34,406 bases of DNA from Streptomyces scabichelini (GCF_011045015.1 NZ_JAAKZY010000109.1:1-34406), one strand, 5' to 3'. Counted from the stretch's first letter, positions 22,900 to 30,938 are shown. The notes: generated by a model from the sequence alone, not told the origin. A program made the numbers and translations.

Positions 22900-24327
22900 A
22901 TGAACACACCGGACAGACCCGCTGCCGAACCGATCGCCACCAGACCCACGACCGCTGTGCAGCCGTCCCGCCGCGGCGTACTGCGGGCGATGGCCGCCCT
23001 CCCCGCCTCGGCCCTCCTCATGGGCGGGCTGCCCGGCATGCTCGGCCCGGCCGTGGCCGCGGCACCACCGCGCGGCTCCGCCACCCGCTACACGATCGTG
23101 CCGTTCCTCAACAGCAGCGACGCCACGGTCAACGTCTACGAGTCCGACGACGCCACCGACTTCCGGCTCGTGAAGGCATCCGCGTACACCCCGCCCGCGA
23201 ACCGGATCCGTGACGCCAGCATCTTCAAGCACTCCAACGGCTACTACTACGTCACCTACACCACGCACACCTGGCAGGACACCAGCACCACCATCGGCTT
23301 CGCCCGCAGCACCGACCGGGTCAACTGGACGTTCCTGTACGACTACACCGTCCCCATCGCGAACCTGTCGCGCGCGTGGGCGCCCGAGTGGTTCGTCGAC
23401 AGCGACGGCAGCGTGAACGTCATCGTGTCCTGCTCCACGGCCAACGATCAGTGGATCTTCACGCCGTACCTGCTGAAGGCCACCAACTCCGGGCTCACTG
23501 CATGGAGTTCGCCCGTGGCCCTGTCCGGCATCGGCGCCAACCACATCGACACGTTCATCGTGAAGCTCGGCTCCACGTACCACGCCTTCACGAAGAACGA
23601 GACGTCGAAGTACATCGAGTACGCCACCGCCACCGCCCTCACCGGCCCGTACACCATCCGCAGGACCGGCAACTGGGCGGGTTGGGGCGGCACACGCGAA
23701 GGCGCCGCGCTGGTGCAGCTCGACAACGGCGCCTGGCGGATCTTCTTCGACGGCTACGGCGACGGCAGCTACTACTACAGCGACAGCTACGACACCTTCG
23801 CCACCTGGAGCGCCCCGAAGAAGCTGCCGTCGATCTCCGGCACGGCACGCCATTTCACGGTGCTCAAGGAGACGGTCTCCGGCGGGGTGAACCTGGCGAC
23901 CGGCGTCACCCGCTCGTTCCGGTCGGCGAACTACACCACCCGCTACTGGCAGGAGCAGTCCGCCCTGCTCAACCTTCCCGTGGTGAGTTCCTCCAGCAGC
24001 ACCGCGGAGAAGCAGGCGTCCACGTTCACCGTCGTGCCGGGGCTCGCCGACGCGGCCGGCTACTCCTTCCGGAACGCGGCCGGGAGATACCTGCGCCACT
24101 GGGACTTCCGGGCCCGCTTCGACGCGAACGACGGCTCGTCGACCTTCGCCAGGGACGCCACGTACATCGCCCGGACGGGCACGGCGAGCGGCTCCGTCCG
24201 CTTCGAGTCGTACAACTACCCGGGTCATTACCTGCGCCACTACAGCTACCAGCTCCGGGTGGACCCGACGGACGGCTCCGCCGTGTTCCGCCAGGACAGC
24301 TCCTTCGTACCCGTCACACCACTCTGA
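22900..24327 (+). CDS. GH43 exo-arabinofuranosidase with CBM42 (AbfB), Tat-secreted
   Basis: 475 residues. A Tat signal (SRRGVLRAM then a hydrophobic run to AVAAAP) occupies residues 1-56. Residues about 62-330 are a five-bladed propeller with the expected acidic trio: Asp105 in IRDASIF, Asp217 in NHIDTFI and Glu268 in TREGAALV. Residues about 335-475 are a beta-trefoil AbfB/CBM42 module; two repeats with YLRHxxFxxR-D-x-x-DGSxxF are clear and a first, weaker one precedes them. Architecture and length resemble the Streptomyces avermitilis Araf43A type, which releases arabinose from alpha-1,5-arabinan or arabinoxylan. AAGGAG precedes the ATG. It fits with GH115 and PL9 as a hemicellulose/pectin set. 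Confidence 0.9.
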   Translation: MNTPDRPAAEPIATRPTTAVQPSRRGVLRAMAALPASALLMGGLPGMLGPAVAAAPPRGSATRYTIVPFLNSSDATVNVYESDDATDFRLVKASAYTPPANRIRDASIFKHSNGYYYVTYTTHTWQDTSTTIGFARSTDRVNWTFLYDYTVPIANLSRAWAPEWFVDSDGSVNVIVSCSTANDQWIFTPYLLKATNSGLTAWSSPVALSGIGANHIDTFIVKLGSTYHAFTKNETSKYIEYATATALTGPYTIRRTGNWAGWGGTREGAALVQLDNGAWRIFFDGYGDGSYYYSDSYDTFATWSAPKKLPSISGTARHFTVLKETVSGGVNLATGVTRSFRSANYTTRYWQEQSALLNLPVVSSSSSTAEKQASTFTVVPGLADAAGYSFRNAAGRYLRHWDFRARFDANDGSSTFARDATYIARTGTASGSVRFESYNYPGHYLRHYSYQLRVDPTDGSAVFRQDSSFVPVTPL

Positions 24328-24351
24328 CGGAGGGGCGCATCCAGCCTTCGT

Positions 24352-24392
24352 CCCGGTTCACGGCCTGGGCCAGAGCGCATGCGTGAACGGGG
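24352..24392 (+). terminator. Possible terminator after the GH43 gene
   Basis: GTTCACG (24356-24362) and CGTGAAC (24382-24388) are a perfect 7-base inverted repeat, extendable by a few G:C pairs with one mismatch, and GGCC-TG-GGCC lies inside the loop. It is 25 bases after the GH43 stop. No U-tract. Confidence 0.4.
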
Positions 24393-24398
24393 GCGCTT

Positions 24399-24428
24399 CC
24401 AGGTACCTGGATCTTTCCAGGTACCTGG
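24399..24428. repeat. Two tandem copies of the palindrome CCAGGTACCTGG
   Basis: CCAGGTACCTGG occurs at 24399-24410 and 24417-24428, separated by ATCTTT; both are preceded by TT. Each is a perfect 12-base palindrome, and centre-to-centre spacing is 18 bases. As DNA this looks like a double operator; as RNA the two copies can pair into a 12-base stem with a 6-base loop. It lies 30 bases upstream of the kinase-like gene. Confidence 0.85.
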
Positions 24429-24457
24429 CGAGAGGCGTGTCTGCAGTGAGGTAGCTC

Positions 24458-24952
24458 ATGATGACCTTGAACGTGGCGGTCGGACCCGCGAGGGCGCGTC
24501 CCGAGCTGGTCGTCCTGGTGGGGCTCCAGGCATCGGGAAAGTCGACCTTCTACGCCCAGCGGTTCTCCCACAGCCATGTGCAGGTCAGCAAGGATCTGTT
24601 CCGTCGGGCCCGGCACCGGCAGCGGCGGCAGATGCGTCTGGTGGAGGAGGCGCTGGCCGCGGGCCGCTCGGTGGTGGTGGACAACACCAATCCGTCGCCC
24701 GAGGAGTGGGAGCCGCTGATCGCCGCCGGGCGTGTGCACGGGGTGCGGGTCGTGGCGTACTGGTTTCCCCCGGTCCCCGCGGAGTCCCTCGTACGCAATG
24801 CGACGCGGGAGCCCGGCGAGCGGATTCCGGAGGTGGGGATCTACGCCACGCTCAAACGGCTGCGGAGGCCGCGGCGGGCCGACGGCTTCGACGCCGTGTA
24901 CGAGGTGCGGTTCGACGGGCGCGGGGGATTCCACGTGTCTCCGGCTCCCTGA
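24458..24952 (+). CDS. Small P-loop (polynucleotide-kinase-like) ATPase
   Basis: 164 residues. Walker A GLQASGKST at about 22-30, then VSKDLFR, SVVVDNTNPSPEEW (the DNTN motif of PNKP/T4-Pnk-type kinases) and VVAYWFPP with downstream Arg residues for the lid. This is the minimal kinase core of the AAA_33/zeta-toxin-like group, which phosphorylates nucleic acid ends, nucleotides or small molecules. No phosphatase or ligase domain is attached. Start ATG-ATG follows GAGG. It stands alone between the wall-degradation genes and the cold-shock gene, behind two tandem palindromes. Substrate unknown. Confidence 0.85.
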   Translation: MMTLNVAVGPARARPELVVLVGLQASGKSTFYAQRFSHSHVQVSKDLFRRARHRQRRQMRLVEEALAAGRSVVVDNTNPSPEEWEPLIAAGRVHGVRVVAYWFPPVPAESLVRNATREPGERIPEVGIYATLKRLRRPRRADGFDAVYEVRFDGRGGFHVSPAP

Positions 24953-25180
24953 CCAGGCTCTTTGTGTCAGTGTGCGGCGGGAATGAATCCGGCGGGGGGT
25001 GGGTTGTTCTGGGTGGTCGTAGTTTTTGTGTCTGTGTTTCACCGCACGCTCGCGAAGAACGACGTCGCGGGCGCCGCCTTCCTTCAGGGATCCGTCAGGG
25101 ATCTGGAGAAGACGCGTCCAGGCCGGCCCGGGGCACCGCACGGTGCGCGCCTCGTACCCAGCCCCTGCAAGGAGCAAGAA
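24953..25180 (+). promoter_or_regulatory. Leader/promoter region of the cold-shock gene
   Basis: This 228-base gap holds no supported gene. It contains a T-rich stretch unusual for the window (GTAGTTTTTGTGTCTGTG, from about 25019), a direct repeat TCAGGGATC (25084-25092 and 25095-25103) and a hairpin GCACCG-CA-CGGTGC (25133-25146) shortly before the ribosome site. Long structured leaders are usual for cold-shock mRNAs and control their translation and stability; the transcription start could not be placed. Confidence 0.45.
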
Positions 25181-25381
25181 ATGACTCAGGGAACCGTCAA
25201 GTGGTTCAACGGCGAGAAGGGCTTCGGCTTCATCGCCCAGTCCGAAGGACCGGACGTCTTCGTGCACTACTCCGAGATCGAAGGCCACGGCTTCCGTAGC
25301 CTCGAGGAGAACCAGCACGTGGAGTTCGAGGTCGTCCAGGGCCCCAAGGGCCCGCAGGCCACGAACGTCCGCGCCGTCTGA
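25181..25381 (+). CDS. Cold-shock protein, CspA family
   Basis: 66 residues, the standard size. Complete cold-shock domain: GTVKWFNGEKGFGFI (RNP1 KGFGFI) and DVFVHYSEI (RNP2), ending ATNVRAV. It binds single-stranded RNA/DNA and prevents mRNA secondary structure. AAGGAG lies 6 bases before the ATG; the frame is open further upstream but that part is the leader. Streptomyces carry several such genes, so the exact paralogue name is not given. A terminator follows, and the next gene is convergent. Confidence 0.95.
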   Translation: MTQGTVKWFNGEKGFGFIAQSEGPDVFVHYSEIEGHGFRSLEENQHVEFEVVQGPKGPQATNVRAV

Positions 25382-25421
25382 GACCCGGCGGGCTAGATCT
25401 GCCGAACACCTCACGGTGAAT

Positions 25422-25455
25422 CCGAGGGCCGGCGCCGCAAGGCGCCAGCCCTCGG
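25422..25455. terminator. Bidirectional terminator between the cold-shock gene and the ABC operon
   Basis: CCGAGGGCCGGCGCC, loop GCAA, then GGCGCCAGCCCTCGG: a 15-base stem with one mismatch and a GNRA tetraloop. It lies 40 bases after the cold-shock stop and 29 bases beyond the stop of the convergent permease gene, so it can serve both transcripts. Confidence 0.85.
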
Positions 25456-25484
25456 CGCGTCCGGGGCCTGCGGGTGCCGCGGCA

Positions 25485-26339
25485 TCAGGGTGTCTTCGCC
25501 TCCCACCGCACCGTCAGCTTCTCCGCCACGCCGACGGCCGCGTAGAAGACGATCGCGACGGCGGAGGCGATCACCATCACGGCGTACAGCTGAGGGGTGT
25601 TGAAGTTGTAGGTGGTCTGGATGATCAGGTAGCCGAGCCCCTTCTGCGAGCCGATCCACTCCGCCACGATGGCCCCGATCACACAGTTGCCGGTGGCGAT
25701 CTTCAGCGAGGAGAAGAGGTACGGCAGCGAGGCGTACACGCGCACCTTGAACAGGACTTCCCAGGGCGAGGCGGACAGCACCCGCAGCAGCTCGAGCGAC
25801 TGCTGGTCCACGGACTGGAGCCCGCGCACCATGTTGACCAGTGTCGGGAAGAAGGAGATCAGCGCACCGATCGCGACCTTCGGGGCGTAGCCGTTGCCCA
25901 TCATGATCACGAGGATCGGGGCGATGGCCACGATGGGGATGGTGCGGATGAACAGGGCGACGGGCATCAGCGCCCGCTCCACCGACCTGAAGTGCACGAA
26001 GACGACGGCCAGGAGCACCGCCACCACGTTGCCGACGAGGAATCCCAGTGCCGATTCGATGATGGTGGGCCAGGCGTTGTCCATCAGGAGGGCGGTGTCC
26101 TCGGTGAGGGATCCCCAGATGTCGGAGGGCATCGGCAGGACGTACTGAGGCACCCCGAAGACGCGACAGCTCAGCTCCCACACGGTCAGCAGCACGGCCG
26201 CCGCACCCACGGGCAGCAGGGCGCGGCGCAGTCCGCGAGTCGTCCGGGTGCCCCTGGTGTCCTTCGCCTTGGTGGCGGCCGTGGCAGCCGTGGCCGCCGG
26301 GGTTGTCTCGGTCGCCGGGGTTGTCGCGGTCGGCGGCAT
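25485..26339 (-). CDS. ABC permease, SsuC/TauC (NMT1-associated) type
   Basis: 284 residues. A Thr/Ala-rich cytoplasmic N-terminus (about 1-38) precedes six or so hydrophobic helices. The binding-protein-dependent permease loop is recognisable in LELLRVLSASPWEVLFKVRVYASLPYLF followed by NCVIGAIVAEWIGSQKGLGYLI. This is the membrane part of the taurine/nitrate/NMT1-type importer whose ATPase and binding protein lie upstream. The ATG overlaps the ATPase stop by one base (TGATG). It is the last gene of the minus-strand operon, followed by the shared terminator. Confidence 0.9.
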   Translation of the reverse strand: MPPTATTPATETTPAATAATAATKAKDTRGTRTTRGLRRALLPVGAAAVLLTVWELSCRVFGVPQYVLPMPSDIWGSLTEDTALLMDNAWPTIIESALGFLVGNVVAVLLAVVFVHFRSVERALMPVALFIRTIPIVAIAPILVIMMGNGYAPKVAIGALISFFPTLVNMVRGLQSVDQQSLELLRVLSASPWEVLFKVRVYASLPYLFSSLKIATGNCVIGAIVAEWIGSQKGLGYLIIQTTYNFNTPQLYAVMVIASAVAIVFYAAVGVAEKLTVRWEAKTP

Positions 26340-27181
26340 CAGCAGTCCTCCAGCAGGCGGCGGAGACGGGCGGCGAGTGCGGTGAACTCGGGGGTGTCGC
26401 GGACGTCGAGACGGCGCGGAGAGGGCAGGTCGACGGGTACGAGCTCGCGCACCCGGCCCGGGTGCGAGGACAGCACCAGGACCTGCTGCGACATGAACAC
26501 CGCCTCGGCGATGCTGTGGGTGACGAAGAGAATCGTGGTGCCGGTCGCCTCCCAGATGCGCAGCAGTTCCTCGTTGAGCCGGTCGCGGGTGATCTCGTCG
26601 AGGGCGCCGAACGGCTCGTCCATCAGGAGCACGCGAGGGCGGCACACCAGCGCGCGGGCGATCGACACGCGCTGGCGCATACCGCCGGACAACTCGTGGG
26701 GGTAGGCGTGTTCGCGCCCCGCAAGGCCGACCAGGGCCAGCAACTCCTCGGGGGACGCGGCGTCCTGGCCGTCCGACGCGGCGGCCTTGGCGCCGCCGCC
26801 CACCTGGAGCGGCAGTCGTACGTTCTCCAGGGCGGTACGCCACGGAAGCAGCGCGGCGTCCTGGAACACGAAGCCCAACTGCCGGGAGACGCGCGCCTCG
26901 TGCGCCGAGGTGCCGAGCACCGAGACCGTGCCCGTGGTCGGCTTCAGCAGGTCCGCCACGACGCGCAGCAAGGTGGACTTGCCGCAGCCGGACGGGCCGA
27001 GGAGTGAGACGAAGCCGCCGCTGTCGACGGAGAGGCTGATGTCGCGCAGTGCGGTGACCTCGCCGCGTTCGGTGGAGAAGGTGACCGTGATGTCGTCCAG
27101 TTCGACGCTGCGCCCGGGGCCGGCATCGCCCTGGCCCGTGGCGGTCGCTGTTTCCGTTGCCGTGGCGGTCTTGGCTGTCAT
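26339..27181 (-). CDS. ABC ATPase, SsuB/TauB type
   Basis: 280 residues. After a Thr/Ala-rich lead of about 25 residues come Walker A GPSGCGKST, the Q-loop GFVFQDAALLPWRTALENV (typical of nitrate/sulfonate/taurine ATPases), the signature LSGGMRQRVSIARAL, Walker B VLLMDEPFGALDEITR and switch His in FVTHSIAEAV. GGAGG precedes the ATG. It powers the importer formed with the flanking genes. The same Thr/Ala-rich lead occurs in the permease, an oddity of this transporter. Longer frames upstream are antisense-like and were not used. Confidence 0.93.
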   Translation of the reverse strand: MTAKTATATETATATGQGDAGPGRSVELDDITVTFSTERGEVTALRDISLSVDSGGFVSLLGPSGCGKSTLLRVVADLLKPTTGTVSVLGTSAHEARVSRQLGFVFQDAALLPWRTALENVRLPLQVGGGAKAAASDGQDAASPEELLALVGLAGREHAYPHELSGGMRQRVSIARALVCRPRVLLMDEPFGALDEITRDRLNEELLRIWEATGTTILFVTHSIAEAVFMSQQVLVLSSHPGRVRELVPVDLPSPRRLDVRDTPEFTALAARLRRLLEDC

Positions 27182-27204
27182 GGGAGTTCCTCCCTCGGGG
27201 ACGG

Positions 27205-28275
27205 TCAGCCGAGCTTGGGGCGGGACGTGGCCGTCGCCCGCAGGATGTCGGTCGTCATGACCTTGTCCGCGGTCGGTGGCTTCGACTTGAACTGCTTCAG
27301 GTCGGTGTACTGGGTGATCTGCTGCTGCCAGACCGCCTCGCTCATGGCTCCCCAGCCGTCCTTCGCGGTGGCCTCGGTGAAGACGAGCTTCATCAGTGCC
27401 TCGCTTGCCTTGAGCTGCGGCTCCTTGTCCAGGCTCGGGTATTTCTTGACGAGCAGATCGACCGCCTCGTCGAGGTTGTCGTGCGCGTACTTGTAGCCCC
27501 GGGCGGTCGCCTCGACGAACCCCTGGAGCATTTTCGGGTTCTGCTCGATCGTCTTGTCGGTGGCGAAATAGACGTTCCCGTAAAGGTGTACGCCCGAGTC
27601 CCACACGCGCAGCGTCTCGTACTCGTCGAGAATGCTCATCGCCTGGAGATTGGTGATCCAGCCGGCCATGGCGTCGACCTTGCCCCGTTTCAACGGGGTG
27701 AAGTCGGAACCGAGCACCTGGACCTGAACCTCCGAGGTGTCGATGCCGTTCGCCGCGAGCACCGCGTTGAGGACCACGTCGCCGCCCGTCTGGATGCCGA
27801 CGGTCTTGCCGATGAGGTCCTTCGGCTTCCGGACGGGGTTGTCGGGCAGGGAAATATAGGCCAGCGGATGCTCCTGGACACCCACCGCGAACGCCTTCAC
27901 CGGCTGCCCCTGGGAGCGCGCCATCATGATGGCGGGGCTCGACGCGTTCTGGCCGAAGGCCGCGGCGCCGCCGGCGACCAGGGTCACGCCGTTGACGTTC
28001 GGGCCGCCGGGCTGGAAGGAGATCTTGAGCCCGGCGTCCTCGTACCAGCCCTTGGCGTCGGCGACGACCTCGCCGAGTACTCCGTTGTCACCGGTCCAGG
28101 CGATCTGGAACTTGGCGGTGCCGCCGGATCCGCCCGCCCCGACGGCTCCGCTGGGACCACCGCCACAGGCGGTGACGAAGCCGCCGAGGGCGAGAGAGCC
28201 GCCCGCGCCCAGCAGTCGGCGCCGGGACATTCTGCTCGGGCCCGGACGGGACCGGGCTGTTGCCTTGTCGTTCAT
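27205..28275 (-). CDS. NMT1/THI5-type ABC substrate-binding lipoprotein
   Basis: 356 residues. An N-terminal SRRRLLGAGG Tat motif and lipobox VTAC (Cys37) indicate a Tat-exported lipoprotein. The body has the NMT1/SsuA layout: IAWTGDNGVLGEVVADAKGWYEDAGLKI, ALVAGG-type ligand loop (GVTLVAGGAAAFGQNAS), DLIGKTVGIQTGGD and KRGKVDAMAGW. Family ligands include taurine, sulfonates, HMP, riboflavin and aromatic acids. An internal Met16 just before the Arg motif is an alternative start. GAGG lies close to the chosen ATG. As the operon encodes CoA-type catabolism, an organic acid or heterocycle is the likely ligand. Confidence 0.9.
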   Translation of the reverse strand: MNDKATARSRPGPSRMSRRRLLGAGGSLALGGFVTACGGGPSGAVGAGGSGGTAKFQIAWTGDNGVLGEVVADAKGWYEDAGLKISFQPGGPNVNGVTLVAGGAAAFGQNASSPAIMMARSQGQPVKAFAVGVQEHPLAYISLPDNPVRKPKDLIGKTVGIQTGGDVVLNAVLAANGIDTSEVQVQVLGSDFTPLKRGKVDAMAGWITNLQAMSILDEYETLRVWDSGVHLYGNVYFATDKTIEQNPKMLQGFVEATARGYKYAHDNLDEAVDLLVKKYPSLDKEPQLKASEALMKLVFTEATAKDGWGAMSEAVWQQQITQYTDLKQFKSKPPTADKVMTTDILRATATSRPKLG

Positions 28276-28341
28276 GACTACCTCGCTTCAGAGGGGCTTT
28301 CGCTTCTCGACAGGTGCACAGGTGCTGAGATGCTCAGGTGT

Positions 28342-29115
28342 TCACAGGCTGCGTACGAGGCCTCCGTCGCAGCGCAGAGCGGTTCCGGTGACGTACGCGG
28401 CGGGCTGTCCGCACAGGAAGGCGGCCACAGCGCCGAACTCCTCGGGGGTCCCGTAGCGGCCCGCTGGGATCGTGGCCCGCGAGGCGGCGGCCACCTCCTC
28501 GGCCGTGCGTCCCTCCCGGGCGGCCTTCGCGGCGTCCAGTGCGGCCACGCGGTCGGTGGCGATACGGCCGGGCAGCAGCAGGTTGACGGTCACGCCGTCG
28601 GCGGCGGTCTCCGCGGCGAGCGTCTTCAGGTAGGCGGCGAGCGCCGCGCGGCCCGCGTTGGAGAGCGCGAGGTCGGGCAGCGGGGCGGCGATCCCGCTGG
28701 AGCCCACGGCCAGGATCCGGCCCCATCCGCGCTCACGCATCGCGGGCAGGGCGAGCGTCGCCAGGCGTTGCTGGGCCAGGAGCAGGCTGTGGGTGGCCTC
28801 GGCAAGATCGGTGTCGCTGACGCCCGACGCCTTGCCCGGCTTCGGCCCCGGACCGTTGAGGACGACGATGTCGATCTGTCCGTACGCCGCCCGTGCCGCG
28901 TCCATGAGGGTGCGTGGCCCCTCGGGCGCGTCGAGGTCGACCTCGACACCGATGGCGTCCGGCAGCGCGGCCGCGATCTCCTTGGCCGTGTCCCCCCGCC
29001 TGCCGGAGACCACCACCCGCGCCCCTTCGGCGGCGAGCGCCTCGGCGACCGCACGGCCGAGCCCTCCGGTGGACGCGGCGACCACGGCGGTACGTCCGGT
29101 GAGTCCCAGGTCCAT
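28342..29115 (-). CDS. Divergent SDR oxidoreductase with altered catalytic Tyr/Lys
   Basis: 257 residues, short-chain dehydrogenase fold. Nucleotide-binding ASTGGLGRAV at about 14, VVVSGRR (Arg pair suggests NADP), NGPGPKPG in place of NNAG, catalytic-Ser region VGSSGI, C-terminal CDGGLVRSL. Where active SDRs carry YxxxK this protein has SNAGR (S-N-A-G-R), so Tyr is Ser and Lys is Arg. A subgroup of bacterial SDRs with such LSNxxR sequences exists, and its chemistry is poorly defined. The ATG overlaps the DHDPS-like stop by one base. It probably acts on the product of that lyase or on the imported substrate. Confidence 0.85.
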   Translation of the reverse strand: MDLGLTGRTAVVAASTGGLGRAVAEALAAEGARVVVSGRRGDTAKEIAAALPDAIGVEVDLDAPEGPRTLMDAARAAYGQIDIVVLNGPGPKPGKASGVSDTDLAEATHSLLLAQQRLATLALPAMRERGWGRILAVGSSGIAAPLPDLALSNAGRAALAAYLKTLAAETAADGVTVNLLLPGRIATDRVAALDAAKAAREGRTAEEVAAASRATIPAGRYGTPEEFGAVAAFLCGQPAAYVTGTALRCDGGLVRSL

Positions 29116-30029
29116 CAGTGCGCCGCCCCTGCTGCTTCGCGGTCCCGCTGCGGCAGCGCCGCGATATGCCTGAGGAGCTGCGGTACGAGGGCCTCGGGCA
29201 GCCCGCGTGCGGGCGGTCGCACCCCGGACTCCATGATCAGTCCGCGCTGTCGGAGGGCTTCCTTGCGCAGGGCGAGGCCGACGGCGGCCTGCGCTTCGAA
29301 GTTCACCAGTGGCAGATAGGGGAGATACGCCTCGCGGGCTGCCTCGTAGCCGCCGTCGCGGTATGCCTCGACGCAGGCGATGAGCCCCTCCGGTGCGGAG
29401 AAGCCGGTCATCGCCCCGGCGGCGCCCGCGGCGAGTTCGTCCAGCAGTCCGAGGCCGCCGAGTCCGCCGAAGACGGGGATGCCGGTGACCGCGGTCTGGG
29501 CGCCGATGGCTACGGGCGTCGGGGGCGCCTCGGCCTTCACCGCGACGGCCGACGGCACGTCGTGCACGACGTCGGCCAGGTCGTCGGGCCGGATGCCGAC
29601 ACCGCTGGCCACCGGGTAGTCCTGGACCACGATGCCGAACCCGGTGGCCTCGTGCACGGCGTTGAAGTGCGCCGCGACCGTCTCCGGACGCGGGGAGTTG
29701 ACCTGCGCCATCAGACCGGCCACGCGGTCGCCCGCGACCTCGCGGACCAGCTTCGCCTCCTCGACGACCGGTGCCGTGGACAGGCCGGTGGCACCGACCA
29801 CCAGGGGCAGGTCGACGCTGTCGCACACGACCTCGAGGACGGTCCGCCGCTCGGACATCGAGAGCTGAGCGGCTTCGCCGAAGACTCCCAGAACGGTCAG
29901 GCCGGTGACACCGATCGCGGCGTAGTGCTCGACCAGCCGGGCCAGGCTCGACTCGTCGACGTCGAGCGTCGAACCGACGAAGGGTGTGGCCACGACGCCC
30001 CAGACGCCGGGCAGCAGTGGGGTGGGCAT
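29115..30029 (-). CDS. DHDPS-fold (DapA/NanA superfamily) lyase
   Basis: 304 residues, a TIM-barrel class I aldolase. The Schiff-base Lys165 is in AVAVKAEAP and the general acid Tyr138 in VVQDYPVASG, both at normal spacing. The GTTGE motif of true dihydrodipicolinate synthases reads GVFGE here, so both threonines are gone and lysine biosynthesis is unlikely. Such paralogues cleave or dehydrate 2-keto acids or hydroxy-pyruvate adducts. AGGAGAG precedes the ATG. Between the enoyl-CoA hydratase and the SDR it would carry out a C-C cleavage or dehydration step. Substrate unknown. Confidence 0.87.
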   Translation of the reverse strand: MPTPLLPGVWGVVATPFVGSTLDVDESSLARLVEHYAAIGVTGLTVLGVFGEAAQLSMSERRTVLEVVCDSVDLPLVVGATGLSTAPVVEEAKLVREVAGDRVAGLMAQVNSPRPETVAAHFNAVHEATGFGIVVQDYPVASGVGIRPDDLADVVHDVPSAVAVKAEAPPTPVAIGAQTAVTGIPVFGGLGGLGLLDELAAGAAGAMTGFSAPEGLIACVEAYRDGGYEAAREAYLPYLPLVNFEAQAAVGLALRKEALRQRGLIMESGVRPPARGLPEALVPQLLRHIAALPQRDREAAGAAH

Positions 30030-30040
30030 GGATCTCTCCT

Positions 30041-30067
30041 CTTGGTCTTCTTGGTCTTCTTGGTCAC
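30041..30067. repeat. Three tandem copies of a 9-base unit (CTTGGTCTT)
   Basis: CTTGGTCTT at 30041-30049 and 30050-30058 and CTTGGTCAC at 30059-30067, just upstream of the DHDPS-like gene's ribosome site. The hydratase-lyase gap is 99 bases, long for this operon. It may be slipped-strand expansion without function, or an RNA-binding element. Confidence 0.75.
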
Positions 30068-30128
30068 GGGCGGGCGTTCACCTTCCGCTGTCGGCCGGGT
30101 GCTCAAGTCCCGTTGTCCGTACGCCGGT

Positions 30129-30938
30129 TCATCGGCCGGGCCAGACCGGTGCGCGCTTCTCCTGGAAGGCGCGTACGCCCTCCGCCGCGTCCTCGCTGTC
30201 CACGGCGTCCATCAGGGCGGGCAGCCGGAGCGCGTGGGCCTGACGGGCGGTGAGGCCGGCGCCGTGGCGGACCATCTGCTTGATGGCGCGCAGCGATACG
30301 GGTGAGCAGGCCAGGATGTCGGTGAGCCAGCGGTCGACGGCCTCGTCCAACTGCTCTGCGGGTACGACCTCGTTCACCAGACCCATGCGGTACATCTCGG
30401 CGGCCGGGACCTTGCGGCCGGTGAGCAGCAGCCCCATGGCCTGGGTGTGAGGTACGCGCTCCACGAGCCGGAACACGCCTCCGTCGAGGGGGATCCGGCC
30501 GACCCGGGGCTCGGTGAGGCCGAACCGGGCGTGCTCGGCGGCGATGACGATGTCGCAGCCCAGCACCATCTCCATGCCGCCGCCGAGGGCGTAGCCGTTC
30601 ACGCGGGCGATGACCGGCACGTCGAGCGTCTCGCGCAGGCTCAGCCCGCCGAAGCCGTCGGGGTCCAGGCCGGCCCAGTACTCCAGTCCGCTCTTGGGAG
30701 TCGCCCCCGACGACATGTCGGCGCCGGTGGAGAAGGCCCGCTCCCCCGCTCCCGTGACGACGACGGCGCGTACGTCACGGTCGGCCTCGATCTCGGCCCA
30801 GATCTCCTTGAGGCGCTGGGTCGTTGCCTGATCGACCGCGTTGAGGACCCGGGGACGGTCGATGACGACCCGTGCCACATGCCCGTCGTACTCCCGTACA
30901 CAGCGCACCTCGTCGGCTGCCTGCTCCATGGCTGTCAC
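30129..30938 (-). CDS. Enoyl-CoA hydratase/isomerase (crotonase family)
   Basis: 269 residues from a GTG that overlaps the CoA-transferase stop (GTGA) and has GGAGG 8 bases upstream; an internal ATG three codons later is the alternative. Oxyanion-hole segments FSTGADMSS and NGYALGGGMEMVLGCD; both catalytic glutamates of hydratases are present (GGGMEM and FGLTEPRVG). It hydrates 2-enoyl-CoA or related thioesters in the cytoplasm. The substrate is presumably the CoA ester made by the upstream CoA-transferase. Length and motifs are typical. Confidence 0.92.
   Translation of the reverse strand: MTAMEQAADEVRCVREYDGHVARVVIDRPRVLNAVDQATTQRLKEIWAEIEADRDVRAVVVTGAGERAFSTGADMSSGATPKSGLEYWAGLDPDGFGGLSLRETLDVPVIARVNGYALGGGMEMVLGCDIVIAAEHARFGLTEPRVGRIPLDGGVFRLVERVPHTQAMGLLLTGRKVPAAEMYRMGLVNEVVPAEQLDEAVDRWLTDILACSPVSLRAIKQMVRHGAGLTARQAHALRLPALMDAVDSEDAAEGVRAFQEKRAPVWPGR

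Noticed and set aside
24962..25180. Upstream extension of the cold-shock protein
   Set aside because: The cold-shock domain begins at the ATG at 25181 with a perfect ribosome site; the extension is the mRNA leader.
27157..29319. 720-residue plus-strand open frame
   Set aside because: Runs antisense across the binding-protein and SDR genes, both with clear motifs. No ribosome site or domain.
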